64,000 nucleotides of DNA from Aeromonas jandaei (GCF_037890695.1 NZ_CP149571.1:1642001-1706000); one strand, 5' to 3'. Counted from the stretch's first letter, positions 41,466 through 49,457 are shown. Program-made: numbers and translations. The notes: generated from the letters alone by a model not told the origin.

Positions 41466-41616
41466 AGCTCCCGTGGTTCGCCACCCGTCAGGATGACGAT
41501 GAAAGCCTCCAGGGAACCGAAGCAAAGCAAGTGCGCCTCCATGGAACCGAGTGTTCGTTCAAGGATTTGAGCCCGCATAAAGGTACGTAACTTGTTAAGC
41601 AATCAGGAGATTCAAG

Positions 41617-41706
41617 ATGCCAGGCAGCAACTCTACCTATTGGTTCGCCCCATCTCTCTATACCCAGGGTTTCAGCTACCCTAACCCCTTCGTCAGCCGT
41701 CGCTAA
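41617..41706 (+). CDS. 29-residue small protein (VcdP-like candidate)
   Basis: ATG at 41617 has AGGAG at 41605-41609, seven bases upstream. The product starts MPGSNSTYWF, is rich in aromatic residues, Pro and Ser, ends FVSRR, and has 29 residues with no membrane helix. It lies inside the proposed small RNA. The V. cholerae VcdP protein is also 29 aa and binds citrate synthase GltA; assignment here rests on size, RNA context and CRP control. It could instead be an unrelated leader peptide. Confidence 0.6.
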   Translation: MPGSNSTYWFAPSLYTQGFSYPNPFVSRR

Positions 41707-41758
41707 GACGAGCTTGTCCTGAGGGGCAAGTCACCCGATTGGGTGCAGACGACAAAGC

Positions 41759-41798
41759 AGCAGGTGCGCGAGGTAAATCCTCCCCCTGCTATTTTTTT
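41759..41798 (+). terminator. Rho-independent terminator of the small RNA
   Basis: AGCAGG (41759-41764) pairs with CCTGCT (41785-41790), enclosing GAGG/CCTC (41770-41773 and 41779-41782), and is followed by ATTTTTTTAT. The long T run is the kind Hfq binds. Confidence 0.8.
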
Positions 41799-42396
41799 AT
41801 CTGTCGTTTGCCGAAGAGCGCCAATTGTCGCTGACGAAAGGGGAACAAGATTGGCCATTCGACTCTCTGGCTGGGTCATTTGAAGGTGAAGAGGCCAATT
41901 TTTCCTGAATTTGGCATACGTTTGCCAGGCATTTTCTCTGCAAAGGGTGCTATCATATCGGCCCAACAGCCTGTCCGCGGTTTTGGCACTCTTATCGACC
42001 CAAGCGCCGGATATGTCCATCTTGCTTCCACTGCTATCAGATTTGCTGCCGAGGTCATCCCTCAGGCAGAACAAGTGCAATCTGAATTCAGCCGGACAAG
42101 AGCCGCCATTTATTGGCATTCGAGGGGATACTTTCGGATGCCATTATTTTAAGTGATTGTTTTTGTACAACTATTCGAGATCGATAATATGCCGAAAAAG
42201 TTTTATGCTCTTTAGTATTTGATTTTTATTGGCTAAAAAGTCGTTATTTATCAGCATTTTGTGATTGTCGTTATTTTCATGTGATGCGGTGGTGGCGGCA
42301 AAATGGCGGCAGAGAGATTTGATGATCGAGAAAGGCGGCAGAGCGTTGGCTCTGCCGCCTTTTTGTTTTCTCGTTGATGTCCATTCGTTTCAGTGT
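41799..42396. other. Gene-free junction between the small RNA and the prophage
   Basis: About 600 bases without a credible gene. The ORFs at 41880-42152 and 41911-42156 lack ribosome binding sites and family features. A -10-like TATCAT occurs near 41951. A hairpin (42113-42142, TGGCATTCGA / TCGGATGCCA, then ATTATTTT) looks like a terminator. From about 42150 the sequence becomes A+T-rich. The prophage left end (att) should lie here, but it cannot be identified without the right-hand junction. Confidence 0.5.
42331..42362 (+). terminator. Strong hairpin at the left end of the prophage
   Basis: AAAGGCGGCAGAGC (42331-42344) pairs perfectly with GCTCTGCCGCCTTT (42349-42362) around GTTG. T-rich sequence follows on the plus strand. 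The GGCGGCA unit also occurs twice just upstream (about 42293-42311). Confidence 0.75.
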
Positions 42397-42636
42397 CTAC
42401 TCAGGGTAAGAGATCGCTACATAGACTCGGTAGCATTCCAGCATCTTGTCATCGAACTGAACTGTGGCAGGGTATCTCTTGGGGAAGTCTTGAACTGCCT
42501 CCCGCAGCTCCTGCTTGGTGTAACTGTTGTCAGTGCCGTTCTCCACGCACCCGATAGCATCGTAGAGGGCTGCATTGAATCCGTTTTGATTTCCAACCCT
42601 GTACGTAGTTCCGACGATCCGCTCAAATCCCCCCAT
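42397..42636 (-). CDS. Hypothetical small phage protein downstream of D
   Basis: Not recognised. The ATG at 42636 is preceded by AAGGGA at seven bases; an ATG five codons upstream has no ribosome binding site. 79 residues, acidic, soluble, with YDAIGCVENG and a C-terminal YRVYVAISYPE. It occupies the place where P2 has ogr (a zinc-finger activator), but the two isolated cysteines do not form a zinc finger. It is the last gene of the FI-D transcript. Confidence 0.65.
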   Translation of the reverse strand: MGGFERIVGTTYRVGNQNGFNAALYDAIGCVENGTDNSYTKQELREAVQDFPKRYPATVQFDDKMLECYRVYVAISYPE

Positions 42637-42669
42637 ATCTTTTCCCTTCATTCAGCATTTCTGTTGTTA

Positions 42670-43839
42670 CTACTCTACATCCGGCAGGTCGTCGATGGCC
42701 ACTTCGAGGTTGATGGTGTTGGTGTAGCCGCTGTTGGTCAGGCTGTGGCTGACCTTGGTCAGTACCCAGCTGGCCTCGTCGATCTGCGGTTTGAATCCCC
42801 TGACGGTGGTCGGTTGTTCCGGGTATAGCTCTGGCCTACCAGTAGCTAAGGTGATCTCGAACTCTGCAACGCCACGTTGCAGCCGATCCCATTCTGCGCG
42901 GGCGGCGCGCATGGCGTTGGTCTGGTTGGCGTAGATGTGGCGCAGCACCTTGACGTTCTCGCTGTCGCCGATCAGCAGCTCGCGGCCCTCTTTGTCGACG
43001 GTGGTGTCACTCGGTAGCTCCTGTTCCGGCTTTGGCTTCTTCTTGCGTTTGCGCTTGACGGTCGAGCCTTCGGTGGTGGCCTTCTTCGGGTCGTGCCAGT
43101 TGGCCACGACGCCTGTGTAAGCGTCGCGGTCTGCGACGGAGAAGCGGTGCTGATCGCCGTCCTGGCGGGTGATGGTGACGGATGGTAGCGGTTTGCCGCT
43201 GGCGGTGAGCCCCTTGCCCTGGCCGATAAAGAGCAGCCGACCCGATTTGATGGTGGTAATGGCACCACATTGACCGGCCAAGCGGGTGAGGAAGGCGGGA
43301 TCGCTTTCGTTCTGCTGGTCGATGTGGTCAATCTGCATGCCCTTGAAGCGTTCGGCACATGCAGGGGTGAGGCCATGGCGCTGGGCAATGGCATCGACAA
43401 TGCTGCCGACGGTCTGCTGGTGATAGCTGGTCTGGCGCAGCTTGTTTAGGTTGCCGCGCAGATCGGCAGATTTGCCCCGGATGGTGAGCTTGTCCGGGGT
43501 GCCAGTGTGCTCTACCTCGTCGATTGTGAATTCCCCCTTATCAACCAGCGGCTGCCCCTGCCAGCCGATGCTGGCACGCATTCTGGCACCACGGCGCGGC
43601 ATTGCCAGCTTGCCGTCGCTGTCGTCCAGCTCGATGTCGATTGTGTCGGCTTCAAACCCGCGATTGTCGTTGATGTTGATGCTCATCAGGCGGGGCCGCA
43701 TCTTGTCTGATACGTCCTTGCCGTCGATCAGCAGCTGATAAGCCGGGGCCTTGTGATCGGCCCCCTCAATGCTGAATTGCCCCAGCTGGCTGGTCAGGTT
43801 AGTGCTTACCTCCTCTTTGACGTTTTCGTACAGGCTCAC
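42670..43839 (-). CDS. D: Phage tail hub / late control protein D
   Basis: gpD-type baseplate hub protein linking the tail tube to the spike. The beta-rich start (YQLLIDGKDVSDKM...SININDNRGFEADTI) is characteristic. A Lys/Arg-rich, variable stretch (KRKRKKKPKPEQEL, about 270-285) and the conserved C-terminal ARAEWDRLQRG are also present. 389 aa, as in P2. It overlaps U by four bases. Confidence 0.93.
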   Translation of the reverse strand: MSLYENVKEEVSTNLTSQLGQFSIEGADHKAPAYQLLIDGKDVSDKMRPRLMSININDNRGFEADTIDIELDDSDGKLAMPRRGARMRASIGWQGQPLVDKGEFTIDEVEHTGTPDKLTIRGKSADLRGNLNKLRQTSYHQQTVGSIVDAIAQRHGLTPACAERFKGMQIDHIDQQNESDPAFLTRLAGQCGAITTIKSGRLLFIGQGKGLTASGKPLPSVTITRQDGDQHRFSVADRDAYTGVVANWHDPKKATTEGSTVKRKRKKKPKPEQELPSDTTVDKEGRELLIGDSENVKVLRHIYANQTNAMRAARAEWDRLQRGVAEFEITLATGRPELYPEQPTTVRGFKPQIDEASWVLTKVSHSLTNSGYTNTINLEVAIDDLPDVE

Positions 43840-44327
43840 AGCAGGCCCCCGATCTTGTTGCCGATGGTGCCGACGATGTTGCTGATGCCCAGTCGGCTGG
43901 CGATGCCACCGATGGCACGGCCCTGCAGCTTGCTGCCAAAGGTGGTTTCGTCGTCGTCCACGCGCTTGAGGTTCATGGTGAATTCAATCTTGCGGGCGGC
44001 GCCATCTTGGAAAAACTCGCTGCTGGTGACGCTGGTGCGCTCGATGACGAAATAGCCCCGCATCACGCCGTCCCCCTGGATCAGGGGGAAGGCTTGGCCG
44101 GTGGCGGCCATTTCGTGGAGCAGGTCAAGGGTGACCGGCCCGCCAGTCAGTTCAGGGTATAGGGTGCCAGATAGCACGGTGGTTTCATCATCCGGCCCTG
44201 TGAACTGGTAGGCCGGACGGGCGCCGACCCGAGGGTTTCCCGGGTGGCGCCATGCGCGATCATCCTGTTGTGACTGGGGGGCGAAGGTGGAGCGCTGGAA
44301 CACGAACCAGCCCAAAGTCATCATCAT
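43836..44327 (-). CDS. U: Phage tail protein U
   Basis: gpU-family tail completion protein, expressed between T and D as in P2. The N-terminal segment FVFQRSTFAPQSQQDDRAWRH and VLSGTLYPELTGG are family features. 163 aa. Confidence 0.92.
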   Translation of the reverse strand: MMMTLGWFVFQRSTFAPQSQQDDRAWRHPGNPRVGARPAYQFTGPDDETTVLSGTLYPELTGGPVTLDLLHEMAATGQAFPLIQGDGVMRGYFVIERTSVTSSEFFQDGAARKIEFTMNLKRVDDDETTFGSKLQGRAIGGIASRLGISNIVGTIGNKIGGLL

Positions 44328-44339
44328 GGCTTGGTCTCC

Positions 44340-47099
44340 TTAGTTGGTGTCGCGCAGGCTGGCGCGGGTGCGCGCTGATGCCTGACGTTGGCGGCGATCC
44401 AGTTCGCGGCTTACCTCTTGCGCCACATCAATGGCGGATTGCCCTGGTTGTTGCGCAATGTGGATCGGGGCGTTGATATGAATAATTCCGCCCCCTCTTG
44501 CCGGTGCCAGCTTTGGTGTTTCTACGATGCTAGGCCCAGACCTTGCTATCCCCGACGATTGGCGTAGCTCGGCAGGCATGACTTGCTCGCGGATGGCGCG
44601 GGTTATGTCAGCTGGCTGGCGTAGCTCGGCTGGCATAACCTGTTCGCGGATGGTGCGGATTGTGTCAGCTGGCTGGCGTAGCTCGGCTGGCATGACCTGT
44701 TCGCGGATGGTGCGGGTTGTATCCTGATGCGGTTGCATGGCTGCCAGTGGCATGCTGGCCAGCATGGCCACTGATGCCATGGCTGCGGTTTGACGACGGC
44801 TGATGATGCTGGCTGGGCCTTTCACCACTTCTGGCCCATGTTCCCCTGCGATGCCCCATTTACCAGCCTGGATCAGGCCGCCTTTGTCATAAAAACCGGC
44901 AAACCCACCCTCTTTTCTAGCCTGTACAGTAGGTGCTGTTGATGAGTGCTGTACGGCTACTTTTGTTGATGAATCCCCTTTCATCCAGTCCGGCAGGATG
45001 TCGGTGATGGATTTCACCTTGGCCTTGAGTTCTTCCCATTTGGCCGATATGCCGCCGATCAGGCCGTCGATGATGGCCTTGCCTGTGTTGAGCGCCCGGG
45101 ATGGCAGGGTGGTCAGGTAGTCCCAAAATTCACCGGTAGCCGCTTTGCACTGCTCCCAGGTGGATTTGAACCACGGCCCGAGCTGATCCCAATTCTTGTA
45201 GATGAGGTAAGCTCCGGCAGCGATGGCGGCAATGCCCGCGATAATCCAGCCGATGGGGGTGGTGAGGATGGCTAGCCCCAGCCTTAAAAATCCCATGGCG
45301 AGCCACTTGAGCGGTGCAAGCAATCCGGTAATCACCTTGCCCAGCAGGGTTCCCTGGATCCCCAGCACCCCGAAGGTCAGTTTCATGATGGCCATCGGCC
45401 CTAAAATTGCGGCAACGGCCAGCGACAGACCACCGAAGGCTATAGCGGCTACGGATGTTAAACCGGCAACCCGCATCAAGGTATTTGACAGTTCAGGATT
45501 GCGCTTTGACCAGTCACCGAGGCGTTCTGATATGTCAGCTATCCATTCGGTGATGGATTTAAGCTCCGGGCTGATGGCCTCCCCGAAGTTGACCATGGCG
45601 TTGGTGAAGGTACCGGTTGCCGCATCCCACAGGTTACCAAGCGTTCCCAGCTGGGCATTTACCCGCTCTTGCAGGGCGGCTTGAGCTGCCATCTTTTTCT
45701 GGGTTTCTCTGTAACCATCGAGTCCCTTATTTATCATGAGCTCAAGTGCCTGCAGGGTTTCTGCATCATCACCAAAAATGTCTTTAAGTACCTGTAGTCG
45801 TCGCTCTGTATTCAGTGTTTTCAGCTTGGCCAGCTGGGCGTACATGTTCTCAAGCCCGGCAAACTCTCCTTTCCCGTCTGTGAAGTTGAGATTAAGCCCT
45901 GTTCCCTTGGTCGCTTTGCTGATCTTCTTGGTGTTCATGCTTAGCTGAAACACTTTGCGATAGGCGTTACCTGCTGCTTCGCCACTCATTGCAGCCTGAT
46001 CAGCCATGACGATGAGTGGGGCCAGCGTTGCTGCTGCATCAAGCCCGCTTTTTTTCAGAACACCGAGCGCAGGCGTCAGCTTGCTGAATGCCCCGAGCAT
46101 GTTTCCGCTATCGACGCCCAGATAGTAGGAGCGCTGGATCACGTCCATCAGTCCCATCATGTCCTTTTCTGCGGTGCCGGTGGCGTCTTGCAGCTTGGCG
46201 GCGAACAGTGCTGCTTGGTCATATGGCATTTTGAGCTGTACCCCGAGATAGGCGGTTGCCTGCCCCAGACCGCCCAAGATGGCTTTGGCACTCATCCCTT
46301 GCTGGATCAGGGTGCTCATCATGTTCTGAAAGTCTGCCGTGGTGCCCGGCAGTTTGTTGCCGAGCTGGGTGGCAAGGGTGCTGATGGCTTGAAACTCTTT
46401 TCTGAGTTGCCCCCCTTTGCCCATCATCGACACCTTGAGGTCAACAACGGATGTTTCAGCCTTGGCGAACTCAATCACCGGCTTGAGGGTTGTCATGCCC
46501 ATTGCCGTACCTGTGGCCAATGCAGCGGCGCCATGGCCTGCGATTTGGCCGCGTAGCTCTTGGGTCTGGCGGTAGTTGGCTTTGACCTGGGCGAGGCGCT
46601 TTTGCTGGTTGGCAACCTGGGTCAGCTTGCTGCGCTGTTGTTCCAGTTGGGCGGTGGTGGCGGCCAGATCGGTTTTAAGCTGGCGCTGGTGCTGGCTCAG
46701 TTGCTTGGTGTTGATGCCCGCCTGCAGCATGGCTGTTTTCATGGCGCCATGACGGCTGACCATTTCCTGCTCTTTGCTGGTCAGGTCGCGGACTGCGGCC
46801 TTTGCCCGTTCCAGATCCCGGGTCATGGCTTTGGTCGGGTTGGCGGTGGCGCTGAGTTCGCGGGCCATGCGCTGGGCGGTTTGCTGGGCGCTGGCCAGTT
46901 CTGCCCTGGTGGCTCCGATCTGTTTGCCGAGGGTGCGATAGCCGTCAATCTGGCCGCTCTGCTTTTCTAGATCACGCATTTTGGCTTTGGTGTCGGCGAG
47001 GTCTTTTGCGGTAATGCGGCTTTGGCCGCTGACTGCCTTGAGGGGGGCGGTGACCCGTTGCACCGCCTCTAGGAGGATTTGTAGTTTTAGGGTGCTCAT
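44340..47099 (-). CDS. T: Phage tail tape-measure protein T
   Basis: Sets the tail length and is ejected with the DNA. An N-terminal coiled coil (about 1-190, rich in Gln, Lys and Ala) is followed by the phage tape-measure TP901-type core (about 195-560). Several hydrophobic segments lie at about 555-650 (AAIAFGGLSLAVAAILG and others). The C-terminal part carries three tandem 19-residue repeats. 919 aa against 815 in P2. Its start codon overlaps the E' stop by four bases. Confidence 0.93.
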   Translation of the reverse strand: MSTLKLQILLEAVQRVTAPLKAVSGQSRITAKDLADTKAKMRDLEKQSGQIDGYRTLGKQIGATRAELASAQQTAQRMARELSATANPTKAMTRDLERAKAAVRDLTSKEQEMVSRHGAMKTAMLQAGINTKQLSQHQRQLKTDLAATTAQLEQQRSKLTQVANQQKRLAQVKANYRQTQELRGQIAGHGAAALATGTAMGMTTLKPVIEFAKAETSVVDLKVSMMGKGGQLRKEFQAISTLATQLGNKLPGTTADFQNMMSTLIQQGMSAKAILGGLGQATAYLGVQLKMPYDQAALFAAKLQDATGTAEKDMMGLMDVIQRSYYLGVDSGNMLGAFSKLTPALGVLKKSGLDAAATLAPLIVMADQAAMSGEAAGNAYRKVFQLSMNTKKISKATKGTGLNLNFTDGKGEFAGLENMYAQLAKLKTLNTERRLQVLKDIFGDDAETLQALELMINKGLDGYRETQKKMAAQAALQERVNAQLGTLGNLWDAATGTFTNAMVNFGEAISPELKSITEWIADISERLGDWSKRNPELSNTLMRVAGLTSVAAIAFGGLSLAVAAILGPMAIMKLTFGVLGIQGTLLGKVITGLLAPLKWLAMGFLRLGLAILTTPIGWIIAGIAAIAAGAYLIYKNWDQLGPWFKSTWEQCKAATGEFWDYLTTLPSRALNTGKAIIDGLIGGISAKWEELKAKVKSITDILPDWMKGDSSTKVAVQHSSTAPTVQARKEGGFAGFYDKGGLIQAGKWGIAGEHGPEVVKGPASIISRRQTAAMASVAMLASMPLAAMQPHQDTTRTIREQVMPAELRQPADTIRTIREQVMPAELRQPADITRAIREQVMPAELRQSSGIARSGPSIVETPKLAPARGGGIIHINAPIHIAQQPGQSAIDVAQEVSRELDRRQRQASARTRASLRDTN
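44560..44730 (-). repeat. Three tandem 57-base repeats inside T
   Basis: Copies begin at 44560, 44617 and 44674. They encode a 19-residue unit containing IREQVMPAELRQPAD, repeated three times with small changes. Copy number could change by slippage without breaking the reading frame. Confidence 0.85.
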
Positions 47100-47520
47100 G
47101 ATTCTTCTGCCCCGTTGATGTGGTTGTATCGCTCAACAAGGCGTTGGTGCCAGCCCATCAGCTCGTCGAGCTCCATGGCCGCCATTTCAGACGGCGGCCA
47201 GTGGGCGATGATGGCCAAGTCGGCCATCAAGTCGTCTACGCAGTGAGGTAGGCCATTTTCTTGGGTACCAAAAAAGCGGCCACCTCCTGTCCCAGCTGCA
47301 TCAGGTCAGCCGGATCGAGGGTGCTGGCTTCTGCTTCTGTCAGTGCCGGGGTGGTAATGCGCGGCAGCAGCTTGGTGAGGGCGTTGACATCCATCTGCAG
47401 GATGTCGGTCAGGTTGAGGCCGCGCAGTTCGCCGGATTGCGGTTTGCGCACGTTGATCTCGGTGATGGTGGTTTCGCCGCGCTGGATGGGGGAGTCGAGG
47501 GTTACGGGGGGCTTTTTCAT
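47096..47520 (-). CDS. Phage tail protein E+E' (product of -1 ribosomal frameshift)
   Basis: Tail assembly chaperone extended past the E stop by slippage on T-TTT-TTG at 47275-47269. After the shift the new frame runs from GGT at 47269 for 57 codons to a TGA at 47098-47096, which overlaps the T start. The E' part contains ADLAIIAHWPPSEM and ELDELMGWHQR, clearly like P2 E'. The fusion product would be about 141 aa, against 142 in P2. E and E+E' are thought to load the tape measure. Confidence 0.85.
47236..47520 (-). CDS. E: Phage tail assembly chaperone E
   Basis: Unshifted product. The ATG at 47520 (AGGAAAGA upstream) gives MKKPPVTLDSP; an upstream frame extension is not used. 94 aa against 91 in P2. 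It contains LRGLNLTDILQMDVNAL, typical of the family. Confidence 0.9.
   Translation of the reverse strand: MKKPPVTLDSPIQRGETTITEINVRKPQSGELRGLNLTDILQMDVNALTKLLPRITTPALTEAEASTLDPADLMQLGQEVAAFLVPKKMAYLTA
47269..47275 (-). promoter_or_regulatory. Slippery heptamer for E/E' frameshifting
   Basis: T-TTT-TTG on the minus strand with Phe and Leu codons in the E frame, the same heptamer as P2. I did not define a downstream pseudoknot. Confidence 0.85.
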
Positions 47521-47583
47521 GGTGTCTTTCCTGTTCGCTATGTAGTAACGGGCGGCCATGCCGCCCGGTGGTTGTTGAGTTGG

Positions 47584-48099
47584 TTATAGGCCGATGGCCT
47601 TGCGGTGCTCTTCCATCATGTCGACGCCGCCGACTTTCCAGATCATGTTGATGAGGTCGATCTCGACCAGTTCTTCACCGTCGACGGTCACCTTGTAGTA
47701 GGTGTTGGCCATGCTGGCCTTTTGCTGGGTGTTGTCGCCGGTTTTGAGGGTGCCGCCATCCAGCTCTTTGATGCGGCCACGCTGGACGATTTCGACCGAA
47801 GAGACCTTGGCGGTGTCGTCACGCTGGAAGGAGCCCGCAAAGCGGAGCATGACGCCGTCAATCTTGGCCTGATGCTGCTTTTTGAACAGGGCTGCTTCGT
47901 ATCCGCCGAAGGTGAACTCGGTATCGAGGGCGCCATCATCGAGGCCCATGTTGATATGGGCCGCCCCCGGCATACCACCGCCGCGGTAGGCTTCGAGCTT
48001 CATAGCCAGTTTGGCCGGGGTGTACTCTTCGGCGACACCGATCCAGTTTTCGCCGTCGAGAAACTGGTTGAGGTGTTTGAGTTTGCGAGGTAGTGCCAT
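47584..48099 (-). CDS. FII: Phage major tail tube protein FII
   Basis: Builds the inner tube of the contractile tail. Start MALPRKLKHLNQFLDG, with GGMPGAAHINMGLDDGALDTEFTFGGYE and DLINMIWKVGGVDM, all typical. 171 aa. Follows FI by 12 bases. Confidence 0.95.
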   Translation of the reverse strand: MALPRKLKHLNQFLDGENWIGVAEEYTPAKLAMKLEAYRGGGMPGAAHINMGLDDGALDTEFTFGGYEAALFKKQHQAKIDGVMLRFAGSFQRDDTAKVSSVEIVQRGRIKELDGGTLKTGDNTQQKASMANTYYKVTVDGEELVEIDLINMIWKVGGVDMMEEHRKAIGL

Positions 48100-48111
48100 T
48101 GTTGATGCTCC

Positions 48112-49290
48112 TTATGCTGCGGCCACGCGGGCGGCGAAGTCGACCAGATAGCGGTCGGTGATGCGCTGCTGGAACATGAGGTTTTCAAGCGGCGGCACGG
48201 GGGTGTAGTCGTAGTCGATGTAGAGCTTGCCCGCCTTGAGGGTGTCTTTGTCGTTGACCTCCTCGTTGTACCAGCAGTTGAAACCGATGAGGTAACCGAG
48301 GCTGACCAGCTCGCGGCCCTTGGCCTTGATGCCTTCGATGATGTCTTTTACCAGGGTGGGGGTCATCGGCTTGTCAACCGCCCACATGTGGGCCTCGGCG
48401 ATGGTGTCGGCGAGGATCTGGGCGGTGCGGGTGTAGTTCTCGAACTGGAACAGGGGATCATCCGAGCAGGTGCGGGAGCCCCAGAATAGGAACCCATTGG
48501 ACTGGATCAGGCAGGTGACATCGTTGGCATTGAGCAGGCCCGCGTCGGTGTCTGGGTCTTGCAGGCTCCAGAACACTTGCTTGGTCAGCCCCTGCACACC
48601 CGTGACGGCGATGTTAGAGATGGTTTTGTGCCAGCCAACCTCTTTGTCAATCTTGGCGCGCATGGCCAAGGCTTTGGCGGTGGCCCATACCGGCGCCTCT
48701 GCGTTGGCAGCTGTGTCCCATTTGGTGAAGTCGCCATGCACCAGCATGACCTCACGCTGGCCGAAGTTCTGGCGATAGGCCAGCGCCTCGGTTGGGGTGT
48801 TGCAGCCGTGGGTTGAGACGTAGGTGAAGGCGCGCAGCTTGACCGCCACGGCGGCCAGTTCAGTGGCGACCGGCAGGGTGTCGAGCCCCGGCGCGCCGAT
48901 GATGCGCGGGGTGATGCCGACGGCAGAGCTGGCCCGTTGCAGTGCCTTGAGGCCGGTGAAGCTGCCATCCGGCAGCGTCTTTCCGATGACGTTGGAGGTG
49001 GTCTCTTCGTCGGTGGCGCCTTTGGCAACGCGCACGACGATGGTGATGGTGTTAACGGTGTCGGCGATCGCTTGCAGTGCTTTGGCCAGGGTGCCCTGGG
49101 TGCCGGCTTTGCCAACGGCTTTTTGCACGTCGGTAATGATTACCGGCTTGTTGAGCGGGAATACGGTGGCGTCGGCATCTTCCGCATGGCCCAGCAGGCC
49201 GATCACGGCGGTGGCAATGGTGCGGATGGTGCGGGTGCCTTCGTTTACTTCGACGACGCGCACGCCGTGGTGGTAACTGTCGAGTGCCAT
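48112..49290 (-). CDS. FI: Phage tail sheath protein FI
   Basis: Contractile sheath subunit. 392 aa with the family start (YHHGVRVVEVNEGTRTI), GLLGHAEDA, the FWGSRTCSDDP segment, and LENLMFQQRITDRYLVDF at the C terminus. First gene of the FI-D late transcript; AGGAGA ribosome binding site. A 23-base palindrome lies 100 bases upstream. Confidence 0.96.
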   Translation of the reverse strand: MALDSYHHGVRVVEVNEGTRTIRTIATAVIGLLGHAEDADATVFPLNKPVIITDVQKAVGKAGTQGTLAKALQAIADTVNTITIVVRVAKGATDEETTSNVIGKTLPDGSFTGLKALQRASSAVGITPRIIGAPGLDTLPVATELAAVAVKLRAFTYVSTHGCNTPTEALAYRQNFGQREVMLVHGDFTKWDTAANAEAPVWATAKALAMRAKIDKEVGWHKTISNIAVTGVQGLTKQVFWSLQDPDTDAGLLNANDVTCLIQSNGFLFWGSRTCSDDPLFQFENYTRTAQILADTIAEAHMWAVDKPMTPTLVKDIIEGIKAKGRELVSLGYLIGFNCWYNEEVNDKDTLKAGKLYIDYDYTPVPPLENLMFQQRITDRYLVDFAARVAAA

Positions 49291-49378
49291 GGTGGCTGTT
49301 CTCCTGTGTCCGGACGGAGGTGGTCAATATGAGCACGGTCAGGATGCAGTGGCGGCGCACGGCGGGCGAGCTGGTGCC

Positions 49379-49401
49379 GTTGTAAATGGCCGCTTTACAA
49401 C
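49379..49401. promoter_or_regulatory. Late-promoter activator site upstream of FI (PF)
   Basis: Perfect dyad GTTGTAAA-N7-TTTACAAC, centre 49390, 100 bases from the FI start. P2 late promoters carry a related TGT...ACA dyad centred near -55 and bound by Ogr/Delta. The match of location to P2 PF supports this role. Confidence 0.75.
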
Positions 49402-49430
49402 AGCGGCAGAGTGACGGCAGGCAGAAAGAA

Positions 49431-49452
49431 AACGCCCCGCACATGGCGGGGT
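49431..49452 (-). terminator. Terminator after the tail-fibre assembly gene
   Basis: On the minus strand ACCCCGC / GCGGGGC form a stem (one G-T pair) around CATGT, followed by GTTTTCTTTC. It would end the V-to-tfa transcript just before PF. Confidence 0.7.
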
Positions 49453-49457
49453 GTTGG

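Larger units (their letters stand above)
41470..41798 (+). ncRNA. Putative dual-function small RNA, VcdRP-like
   Basis: A stand-alone transcription unit of about 330 bases, from the promoter above to the terminator at 41759-41798. Seen directly: a near-identical 16-base repeat at 41505-41520 and 41535-41550 (GCCTCCA-N-GGAACCGA, 30-base period), a third CCTCC at 41779-41783, a 29-codon ORF at 41617, and small hairpins at 41713-41730 and 41733-41744. Known from Vibrio cholerae: VcdRP is a CRP-controlled RNA that base-pairs with sugar-uptake (PTS) mRNAs and also encodes the 29-aa protein VcdP, which acts on citrate synthase. The match in layout (CRP site, CU-rich anti-SD motifs, ORF of exactly 29 codons, Hfq-type terminator) leads me to propose homology. 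I cannot align the sequences, so this is inference. The exact 5' end is uncertain. Confidence 0.62.

Noticed and set aside
41470..41798. tmRNA or tRNA as the identity of the RNA locus (common P2-like insertion targets)
   Set aside because: No acceptor stem, T loop, CCA end or tag-peptide sequence; the 29-codon ORF and terminator fit a different RNA class.
41880..42156. Two ORFs of 81-90 codons in the junction region
   Set aside because: No ribosome binding site, no conserved motif, and a terminator-like hairpin inside their 3' ends.
47096..47235. E' as an independent gene
   Set aside because: No start codon with ribosome binding site; continuity with E through the slippery heptamer explains it.
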